Origin: Sipunculus nudus
Lineage: Eukaryota; Annelida; Sipuncula; Golfingiida; Sipunculidae
DNA length: 64,000 bases
Assembly: GCA_026874595.1 (NCBI GenBank)
Contig: CM049306.1
Location: 80,070,142-80,134,141, forward strand
Direction: 5' to 3'
The position numbers and the translations under genes are program-made. Shown one piece after another: positions 37,492-47,882 of the stretch; the first letter of the stretch is position 1; each line of letters begins with the position of its first letter. The notes beneath the pieces are model-generated. The model saw only the letters and a program-made list of their open reading frames with translations. It was not told the DNA's origin and searched no databases.

Positions 37492-37494
<3 letters not shown>
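37227..37494. mobile_element. 268-bp palindromic (foldback) element
   Basis: The sequence from GTCACAGGCGAAATTAGAAT inward is repeated in inverted orientation from the right end, with at least 80 matching bases per arm. The arms are built from a smaller palindrome, CGCCTAGGCG, flanked by AGATTGAAATTTT-like spacers. AT repeats border it on both sides, so insertion into a TA microsatellite is likely. Confidence 0.88.

Positions 37495-37575
<81 letters not shown>
37495..37575. repeat. (AT)n(AG)n microsatellite
   Basis: About 30 AT units run directly into about ten AG units, abutting the palindromic element. Confidence 0.97.
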
Positions 37576-38499
37576 TTAAATAATGTTTCATGCTTTCAGA
37601 AAAAAATAAACTTATCTACTTCCCATAGCAATGTTCATATTTATGAACTTTCAAATTTATGACTCTCACCTCGCACTCCTGTTTCCTAGCAAAATAATTG
37701 TTCCAGTACAGATCCCAATGTGATTTGTTCTAGTACAATTGCCAATTTACAAGTAAAATTGACAATTTTGATTTGTACCCGCACAAATCAGAATTACAAT
37801 CTTTACTTGTACGATCGGCAATCGTATAAGATCGTTGTTTGTCCATGAGACACACACACACATATATACATGTATTATAAATATATTATATATTGTGTGC
37901 CCTTAGTCCATTCATGTAACTCAATCCTCTGTATTGACTGTGCCCCCCCCCCCCCACCTTTGTCGATTTCTGCAACTAAGAAGAATACATTAACATTTCT
38001 GGATACGCTCAATTTAGATCTCACGATTTCGCCTGGGCCAGATCCCAAAGGTCATCTACACTAGGCCAGTTCTAAACCGGACTGGCTAAGTTTTACTTCA
38101 GGCATATGCCTAAGCTTAGGAAGATTTGCATGTGTTAAAGATTAGATTAGTGACAATCATATTTTCACATTTAATGAACATTTTTCTTGGAGTGCCTGCG
38201 CAAAAATTAGTTCCTGAAAGCACAATAATTTGTGCAGAACCTCATTTTGTACGGTCGTTCATGCACTATCTTAGGTAGTATGCTTAATGTATTCTTCACT
38301 AATTTGTCATGTAGACTTGCTGTTAGTGCAGCCAACATATAACTTATTTCATGTTACCCTGTGATGAATTTGAATTTTGAATGTCTCGTTATGTATTTTT
38401 CTTTGTATTTTAACACATAACATGTATTTTATGATAAGGTGTTTGTGTATTGTTATTTGTCATTGAATAAATATTTCTCTGGAACACTGGACACAGAAA

Positions 38500-38893
38500 T
38501 CAAGTCTTTATATATATATATATATATACTTACTTGTTTGTTTGTGTGTGTATACATTTCATTGCCTGTGTGACAAATTCTAAATATGTTTTAATTAAGT
38601 ACAAGATTCTAGAAAAAAATGATGTTTCCAGATTTCGGTGAAGGTTAATTCTAAACCAGGTTTATATATATGTCATAATTAACTCAGTAATTATTGAACC
38701 AAACTCTGTCATTCTAATTATTTATACTTTTTATTTTAAATATATATATATATATATTATTCTAATAACAGCCTGCAGGGGGGGGGGGGATGATTACATT
38801 GACTACCTCTCTTGCCAAAAAGTGAGGGTGTGTGTATGTGTGTGTGTTGGGGGGGTTGATATATACCCTCATCCCCCTGTATTGACGCCCCTG
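38500..38893 (-). mobile_element. hAT-like element copy, one end clear
   Basis: The right end CTGTATTGACGCCCCTG is the inverted counterpart of the terminus at 61200. The G-rich tract, TATATACCC and AACCAGGTTTA phrases also match that element in reverse order. The left terminus is not clear. Confidence 0.5.
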
Positions 38894-38999
38894 TACCCTG
38901 GTTGAAACCTAACCTAATCACTGTACCCTGTAACCGATTGAGTGTAAATACTGTGAGACTTGTGCCATTCATCAGGTTTTATTGAAGCCACACGTACAT

Positions 39000-39880
39000 C
39001 AACCGTTGGTCTATCGCCTCATTCTGTTTCACCGATTGAATATGACATGTAAGTAAAAACAGAACGCGGCCGACATACAGGACGAAATGATTCAATACAA
39101 ACCATCGTACACCCCCGTCACGGCTGACTGTAAGTCCTTTGTTCGGCGTCAGTCCGGTTGTTCGGTCGTCCGTCCGTAAACAGGGCACAAATCGTAAACG
39201 GTAGATCTAGAAACTTCTAACTGAACATTTAGGGAGGTCCTGGACAAACTCAATGAAAACCCAAAATTAGGTCATGGTGACCTATATTTTGTGACCTACG
39301 GGCACCCAGAGAGTCCGGGCAAAAATTGTATCCATTAGGCCATTAGGGATGTCCTAGGCAATTGTCCTTTGAAACCTGAAATTTAGTCAATGTGACCTAT
39401 ATTCTGCGACCTACAGGGAAAAGATGTCATATTAGCACCCTGAATGTCAGATTGGGACAAATCGAATCTCTTAGGCCTATAATTTTCTAACACAATATCC
39501 TGAGAGTTTATAAGCAAATTTCCTTTGAAACCTGAAATTAGGTCATAGTGACCTATATTTTGTGACCTACGGCCGAAAACATGATTTTGACCCAGACAGT
39601 CAGATGGAGCACAAATTGTATCAATGCATGGTCTTTGGCCTTATCAGTTTCACCGACTGAATATGATATGTTAGTAAAAACAGGACGCCGCCCGACATGC
39701 AAGACTAAATGATTCAATACAAACCACCGTACATCCCGTCACATCTGACTGTAATCCATTTGAGCTATAGCGATCACCCTTTGATCTGCGTCCGTCCGTT
39801 AACATGGCACAAATCGTAACCATTAGACATAAAACTTCTAACTGAACATCCAAGGAGGTCCTTGGCAAATGGGAAGTAAG
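39000..39880. repeat. Dispersed repeat containing palindromic AGGTCAnnnTGACCT sites
   Basis: The phrases GGGCACAAATCGTAA, ACTTCTAACTGAACATT.AGG, GAGGTCCT and TGACCTATATTTTGTGACCTA recur. Relatives are at 46770-46980 (inverted), 51590-52620 and 56400-57400 (inverted). Two perfect AGGTCAnnnTGACCT palindromes are at 39269-39283 and 39540-39554. Confidence 0.78.
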
Positions 39881-40179
39881 CGCACATCGACTTACGCTCT
39901 TTACACAGCGCTTTTCCTATAGGGCTACTTCCTATATCGTAAGGCGCTGTTTGTTATGACCTCGTATCCTGAATTGCAACACCAGAGGGGAGCACTGCGG
40001 TTTTGTCCAATCAGATGAGACCTTGTGCTGGAAGACAAAGCCAAGCGAGGAATACATGGAGCCAATCATATTAATTTTTTTTTTGAGTGACAGTTCATCC
40101 CCCAGCGTAACCGTCTGTACAGGCCACAGGCTCAGAGAGAATTGCCCCTGACGTGGTTTGCTTAGGGCCTTGGGCACAT

Positions 40180-40640
40180 AGGATGCTCGACCGGTGAGCT
40201 GTAATTCAAACGAAACGTAACAACAAAGGCTGCGTGCACACCTCGCTGGCTGTTTCAGTTCTGCAGACAACAGATACATGGCTACGCTAACACAGTCATA
40301 ATGTCATAATCGATTCGGTCGATGATGCGAGAATGCAGCGGGAGCAATTTAAATTCGACCGGAAACTCATCAAGCGGCGCTTGAAGCGCGGCAATGGGCG
40401 AAGCCAGGATGCCTGTCGAGTGTTTGTTTATTGGCATCTGATTGGCTGCTTGTCCCATCGTACGCACGTTTACTTCAGTGGACAACAAACCGCCATCTGG
40501 TGTCTAAATATATCATAAACGGTCAAAGCTGGCAGCGTAAAAATCAGTTGCTTCTTTAGAAGCGCAAGATTTCCGCTGCCTCGGGAGCGTAACATCGACT
40601 CAGTCTAGGCACAGGCTGAGAGATTCTTTGGGCACACCCG
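40180..40640. other. GC-richer, CpG-containing segment
   Basis: This stretch is clearly richer in G, C and CpG than its surroundings. It has short frames on both strands (for example 40282-40488 minus and 40333-40518 plus) without recognisable motifs. It could be a promoter-like CpG patch or an old repeat; neither can be shown here. Confidence 0.3.
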
Positions 40641-40739
40641 GTTGTCAAAATGTGGTCAAACGACTTCCGACAGTTACGTGATTTTCTACCTTGAAAATTC
40701 GGAACTCTATAGTGCTTGAAAATAAAAAGAGCTATAAGC

Positions 40740-41445
40740 TATACTGAAAGAATATAAATATAAACTCACAGACCCATATACTCAGTGTGGTGCATGGTGG
40801 AAAATTTCTAAGGCTTTCTTTGGTGAAAAACAACAACCTACATTATCATCTTTTGGAGCATGATGGGAACCTAATTGTAATGTTCCCTAGGTATGATAGA
40901 GAAAATATAAAAACTGAAATATTAAAACAGATGTATTCATACTATAGCACACATTTGAAAGATTATCGATAAACATATTCCCCTCTAGAGTATGATGTTA
41001 TTCCCTTTCCGTAACTTAACTGTTACAATCCTGGATATAGAAAGACTGGTACCCTGCGCTAAATTGCCCGCTGCTTTCCCTGAGGAATGACGGAGAGCTG
41101 ATGGTCAGTCAAGTTATATGGTTAAAGTAAGGAAACTTGGGCCCTTTCGAAGGGATATCACAGTACCTAATTCTCCCGAGATAAATAGATTTATTTATGT
41201 ATGCATTCCCCGAACCAATTTTACATGTGTTTTAAGTAATAATATAAACAGAAGTTCAGGATTTTTTTTTAACTTAAGCAGTAGTAATATAATTCCACAA
41301 GCAGAAACCATTCTCGATCGACATTGGAGAGAATGGCAAAGGTGTCCAATAGTTTTCAGCAGTGCTTCTAATATTCTCCAGGGAGTTCTCGCTTTCGGTC
41401 GCCTTGTACTTTGTTCCTCATGGAGTAAAACTCACCAATGTTGAA
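40740..41445 (+). other. Short open frames, unrecognised
   Basis: Two plus-strand frames, 40787-40972 (61 codons) and 41118-41444 (108 codons), show no motif I recognise. They sit just upstream of a decayed reverse transcriptase and may be remains of the same type of element. Confidence 0.25.
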
Positions 41446-41689
41446 TTCGGATGATTGTTCAAGTTTAGTCATCTAAAAACAAAATGCACCCCAAAACATG
41501 AAATTTAGATTTTTTTCACTTAAATTGTACAAAAGGTCTAAGATTTATTTTAAGTATGTTTGCCTTTTATAAGTTTACTTTGGATAAAACCTAATATGTA
41601 TTCCGCTTCGACTGTTTCGAAGAGTAATAAAATTCTAAAGACCTGAGACATAACAGCAGTGGACTGGATAATAAGATGGAATACTACCG

Positions 41690-42185
41690 TATAAGTTAAC
41701 CTTGAGTATGCAGATGATACACACTCTTATACAGTGACAACCAAAACGTAAGAAAAGAGCGAACAAATGAACAGAGAGATAATTCAGTTGAGGTTAAAAA
41801 AAATCACATCAATTGGAGGAAAAGAAATTAAAGATGCAAGTAGTTTTATATATCTTGGTGGGGAGGTTAAAGAGGGGAGCGGTTCGAAGGAAGACATACG
41901 TGAAATTAAATAATCTGTGGAAATCAACAAGATATAAAACCGAAAAAAGTTATTAATTTATGAAAAAATAATCTGTGGAAACCTACCAGATATTAGACAG
42001 AAAAAAATTATGAATCTATGATAAAAATAATCTGTGGAATCTACCAGGTATTAGAAAAAAAAGTTATGTACTAACCCTCATACCGCAAGCGCTGGGAGTA
42101 TGACAGAGACAGACAAGCACAAACTGAATGCTTTTCATAGAAAATATTTAAGGCAGTTACTCGAGATTCACTAATCATTAAAGAT
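41690..42185 (+). pseudogene. Decayed LINE reverse transcriptase fragment
   Basis: Reading through frame breaks gives LEYADDT (the YADD catalytic motif), then GGKEIKDASSFIYLGGEVKE, then MTETDKHKLNAFHRK and LRQLLEIH. This matches the order seen in RTE/jockey-like LINE polymerases (YADD ... F.YLG ... KL..F..KCLR). Several stops and a local triplication near 41910-42070 make it non-functional. Confidence 0.75.
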
Positions 42186-42324
42186 TACGAACGGAGAACT
42201 TTATTAAAGGACAAAAATGAATTCAGTTAGAGAGTACATTAAAACTAGATAAAGCTGTATTTGCATGCAAATACATGAAGCGCCCAATGGTCACATAATT
42301 TCAAGAAATCAACGCCCAAACACT

Positions 42325-42995
42325 TTTTGATGATATTAAGTCATTGTTGAAAATGTAAAAGTGTTGACACATTGCACAAATATGGGTCAAGGTCAACCAA
42401 AAGTTGATCAGGTTGAAAAATTCATTAGTCGATGCCTTCCACTATATAACAACAATATCCAATAAAAACCCTTGTTGCTATCGAGCTTATAAACAAATGA
42501 TTTCAAAAGTCTACTGTGACTTGACCGTGACAGCTTAAGTCAAGATCATAAGCAAAATGAGTACTATTACATAACTGGTGAATAATGCATGGTTTTGTTA
42601 AAATCTGATGAATAATAGAGGAGCCAATAGCATTTATAAGGGCACGCTGTCTGACCTAGTTTATGGCTAAATTACGTCAGAGTGACCTCATTTCAGTAAT
42701 AGAATTCTATATTGCTACACAAGAATATTTGACAAGAATCCAAAACACACCTTTGACCTTTTTTGCTAATATCTAGTCATTGATGAAAATGCCAAAGTGC
42801 TAATAAATTTGGCAAATATGGGTCAAGATCAACCAAAGTTTAATCATTTTGAGAGTCATTAGTCGATGTCTTCCACTAAATTTGAACAAAAATCCAAATT
42901 AAACCTTTGGTGCTATCATGCTAACAAACAAACAGCACCCATAGACTACTGTGACTTGACCGTAAAGGGCATAAGTCAAGGTCACAGCACCAGGA
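42325..42995. repeat. Two tandem copies of a roughly 440-bp repeat
   Basis: GTCATTG.TGAAAATG, CAAATATGGGTCAAG.TCAACC, TTAGTCGATG.CTTCCACTA and CTACTGTGACTTGACCGT appear in the same order near 42340-42540 and 42778-42985. Confidence 0.8.
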
Positions 42996-43387
42996 AATAT
43001 TTGTTTGCCTAAATAACACCGTAATAACTAATATGATATAAAATTTATAGCAGCTAGCGTTTAGGAGATCTAAGTATTTTAAAAAGTGCGGACACGGACG
43101 CGGACGCCCACCCGGTAAAACAATAAGCTTCCCTTGCCTATTTGATACGTCGTTAGGGAAGAGGACAACACCGACATTTAAGTTTATAACTTGGGCACCA
43201 GAGGTGACGAGAAGTAGGAATAAGCCGAAGACCAAGCTGACCAACTGGAGAAGATAGGTAGAGACATATCGGGATGAGATAGGATGGAGTTCCTAGAGAG
43301 AGACAGACAGGTTCGTGAACGATCGAACGAAATGGAGGGGTTTGTTTATATATATCATCAGATCCATGAAGAGACAAGGTAGGTAGG

Positions 43388-43587
43388 TTATGACCAGAGA
43401 ATAGTTACAGGAAAATTTTTAATTAACAAATATATTATAAATTTGACCTGTTCTTCTGATAGTGTCCATCCGGTGCTGGCATCCATATTCTCTTCCAACT
43501 GAGCCACACTCGTGGCGCCAATGATCACTGACGTCACGGGTGGTTTCTGTAGCAACCAGCGCAAAGCCACCTGGGACGGTTTCTTGC
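43388..43587 (-). CDS. AKR exon f (3' boundary uncertain)
   Basis: This exon reads [20 protein letters not shown], then [13 protein letters not shown] and TGWTLSEEQ. The frame stays open to a stop at 43388, but the residues after EEQV do not look like the family. A weak donor (GTCAAA, exon end 43448) with one more exon downstream is the alternative. Confidence 0.85.
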
Positions 43588-46500
43588 CTTTTTAAATGAG
43601 TGATCCTTTATTCAGTATGATTGTTACATTAATTTTGAATTCTAATTCGCTTAAACCAGATTTTTTATTGTTTTATTTTATATCCTATTAAAGCTTTAAA
43701 TAAATAATATTAAATAATGTGAAAAGAGCAGACGGATGATTTGGGACAATTTTGAAAATATGATTAACATTTGTTCATCAATGTTTCATTTTCATTTGAT
43801 CTGTGCACAGCTTTATGAAATTAATGGAGCAGAATATATAAATATAACAGTTATGCAAAAAGATAGCAGCGAGATATTGGAGGACATGTAAGCCCCATGT
43901 CATAGTTTAAAAGATACCTTACCAGTTTCCTCAGACACAAACTGAACCGTGTCCGCAATCTTCCATACTTGTTCTTGTTCAAAATATTCCCGGTATCTTT
44001 CTGAGAAAGGATTAGCGTTTTTGAAAATGCTGCTGAACCTGGTGCCTTCTGGTGGTTCTTGATCTTTCTTGTATTTTCCTGTTAAAAGGCCACTGCAATT
44101 AAATGGAAATGTATTGTGAAACATTTTCTGGTCATATTTGAGAATACTTTCTTAATCTTTGTTTCTAATATTCTTCTATTGCTTATGGTAATGATATATG
44201 AAATCTTTGCTGAAAAGGACACGGCCCATGACTCCGCCAATTCTGGATTTCAAACCTCAAACCCTCATATAAGAACAGGAAGTTAATTTTCATGCAAGTC
44301 GCACATTCCCGACCAGGGAAGACGCACAAAAAAATTATAGTTGGGTACTGTTGTAAGATTTGTGATTTCTTATTTTGCGGATATTAACTGAGGATTGTCT
44401 CCAAGCAGATGACCTCTTTTGGTTAAAAGTCATTCTCGTTTACCTCCGAAGAAACTAGACAACCTGGGATATCATAGGCGAGGTCAACCCCATAGACCTA
44501 ACAACACCAAGTGGAGCATAGTAATAAAGAAGCCGCTTGCCTGAGAGACCATAAAAATCGGCCAGTGCACCTAAAAAGAAGACTTAGTTCACTGTCGAAT
44601 GCACAGAAATTGGACATTACATTAAATCCTGTTACAAAAAAATCACCTTTCAGTATATGAATATAAATGTCTAGTAAAGTCTATTAAATACAATATCCAA
44701 GTGAAAGATAACCGTGACACTCCCCCCTCCCCCAGTGTTCCTTGGTTATGAATGAAGAAAAGGACCAAAATAGTCATCTGGAACAGGTGGAAGTTCCTTC
44801 ACAAGAGGCTAATATAGTTTTAATATTTCTCACATATTCACAAGTGAAAGATAACCGTGACATTCCCCCTCCCCCAGTGTTCCTTGGTTAAGAATGAAGG
44901 AAAGGACCGAATTAGTCAACTGGAACAGGTGGAAGTTCCTTCACAGGAAGCTAATGTTGCTTTAATATTTTGGTAGGAGATCAAAGAGAAGACGTATAAC
45001 CACATAGAGAGACAGGCAAAATTAAAATAGATACACATGGTTCGATTTATCTTCTCCAAAATGAATGTTTGAACTAAGAAAAAGAAATGACTTGCAGCTA
45101 ACCGTCTCAGTGGTGAATAAGGCAGTACACCTAGTCCTTCTCTCTTGCAGACCTCGAACGCCTCAAGCTCTCCATACCGCTGGGCAAGGTTATACTCTTG
45201 CTGTAAAAAAATGGCTATCATAGTACGTATTCAGGATAATCTGGTTGGATTGGTATGGCAAGTTGTACGTGAATAGTAGGTTTTTGTATGAACTAATGCG
45301 ATTTACGCGTCAGATGAACACAACGATACTATTTTGGAGACATATTAGTCCATCAGATAAGTACAAATATAGCCGGAATACTTCAGCTGGGGATACAAGC
45401 ACCAAATATTGCATGTGTGTTTGTAAAAAAACTTTTGTACAAGAAAAACGCTATATTCAGTCAAAATTCCAATACGGCTGCCATATTTTTTCGAGTTGGC
45501 CGCCATTTACCCTTCTCATAACAATTTCGATGTAACTTTTTCAAGAGTGGTCAGATGTCTATGATCTTTACACCAATTAATATCTTTTTGCGTTGCATAT
45601 ATTAGCCATTATGGTATATATCACAGACATTACTTGCCAATGGATGAGAAACAGTGTTCGCCATTGTTTCTTTGTTTTGTGCTTTAGAAGTAAGACATCT
45701 ATCCGTTAACCTATATGTAAATCGGTCTGTCAGTCAATTATATTTCTTGTAAACATGACCGCTAAAATAATGTTTACTATAGGCATTTTTACACATTCCT
45801 CAGAGATTACAAAATGTTACGAGTGTTAAATGTTCATTTCTATTTTATGATACAGCTTCGGTTTAAATTAGGTCCTATTTATATAACATGCCAAAAGCAG
45901 ATATAATAAGATGCATTAATTGCATGAACTTATGAAAAGTGAAAACTTTTATTTAATTTAATGAGATATAGTGGGATCTTTTGCATCTTAAAAAAAGCCA
46001 GTAAATTTCATTTGGCCAAATATACCTTATCATCCTATGGATCATATTTTGTATTTTAAAATTGTTCCATAATCTGATGACTAAGAATGAATTAACTTCA
46101 GATATTGATGGCCAAAGATGGTTTTTAATGAAAATAATAATGTTTTCATTCTCATGTCTGTTTCACTGTTCATTCATTATTCCTTTTAAAAACAGCGAAA
46201 CCAAGTTCAAATATGTTTTTTCTAGTATACAGCAAACTTTGAACACACCATTCATTGTAGTATTGTTTTTATATATAAAATATGTTTAATTACCTAATAT
46301 AATAAATTCATGGCAGAAAAGGAACGTACATCAATTCAGGTTTCATAACACAGGCTAAAGCAAAACATAAGCAAGTGGCTCGTTGGCCATGACGCTAAGC
46401 TGAATTGAAGGAACCTTGAACAATGGGTGACATGACTCTCAGAGTGCTCAAAATCATGCATTTTGCCAACAGACCTTAGATGTAGGTTACAGTGACCTAA

Positions 46501-47827
46501 TTCTACATCCAGCTGCTACCATTTTTGCCCTTTTGACTGAAGAGTTTTAAAGTCATGAACTTTTACACAGCTTGCAGAATATAGGTCACAGTCTCAAAAA
46601 TAGAGAAAAAATGCGTACAAATTCGAATAAATATAGGTGGCGCCAAAAGGAAATGATGAAATCAATGCAAAGATTCATAGCGATCAATGCAATCGTTCTT
46701 AAGTTACTTGAGCATTTGTATCATTTTATTATTTCCTGGGGCGGTGGGAGTATTTACGAGCCTCGGACGATATAGGAAACAGAGACCAAAATTAAGATTT
46801 TCAGGGAAAATTGATATGGACCTTCTCTATGTACAGTTAGAAGTTTCTAGGTCCAGCGTTTACGATTTGTGCCTTGTTAACGGACGACCAGATGTTCGGA
46901 CAGGCCTGACAGACGACGGACAAAGAGTGATCGCTTTCGCTCTGCTGACTTTCAGTCAGCTGAGCTAAAATCACAAGCGTTTGACATGTGGCCCCTTTAA
47001 AACTTTGACCTTGTGTTTATATAAGCTATTATAATTGCTGTAATACTCAAACAATTAAGATGTTGCCTATTCAGTATGATTAATCTTCCTATGGGATTTA
47101 AGCTTCTAAAAATCGTATAGTTCACAACGTCTTGTTTGCTTCTATTATTTTAAATCTCTGTTCTAATTCTCTGTTTGTTATTGTGTTTTCTTAACATAAT
47201 ATCTACTAACCTGAAATAGAATTTTCCCATATAAATTAAAATGAGTCATGTTTTGTGTCCAAAAAACCTGATTCCACAGCGATCAATGGCGGCCATCTTG
47301 AAAATGGCCGCCCTCTTGAAATATGTACTGCCTAACGGATTTTGTTATGAAATATATAGGCCCTCGGGAATACACATACCAAATATGGTGCTTGCATCAC
47401 CAGCTGTATAATACACACTGTTGTTTGTAAGCACTTATGTATTGGGATGCGATCAATACCTGTAAAGTGACCCATGGGTTATAACCTAGATAATGATTCA
47501 AGTCTACGATCTTCTGTAGTTGCCAACCGGTCAAGTTTGAGGCTCCGACATAGAGGACCTTCCCTTCATGGACCAAATCATCCATTGTCGACAAAACTTC
47601 CTTGAGCGGCGTCCCATCGTCCCAGTTGTGGATCTAATAAATAATAGAAAACACACACACATATATATTTATATATTGTAACGAAGACAAATGGCTCAGG
47701 GGAAAATATTTGGCCGATCTGGGATTCGAGCCCATGTCGTTGGCGCATATGTATGGCGTTATACCCGCTTCGCTAGAAAAGCAAGCATCACTAGCCAGAC
47801 AATTCGGTCCTCTTTTATGTCACCCTG

Positions 47828-47882
<55 letters not shown>

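Noticed and set aside
40282-40518. Overlapping open frames on both strands in the GC-richer patch
   Set aside because: Neither has a motif, splice support or similarity to anything I recognise.
44505-44573. Minus-strand stretch after TTTTTAG with VHWPIF-like reading, resembling an AKR VHWPD motif
   Set aside because: It lies downstream of the exons that should follow it, breaks the phase, and the catalytic His is already supplied by exon c.
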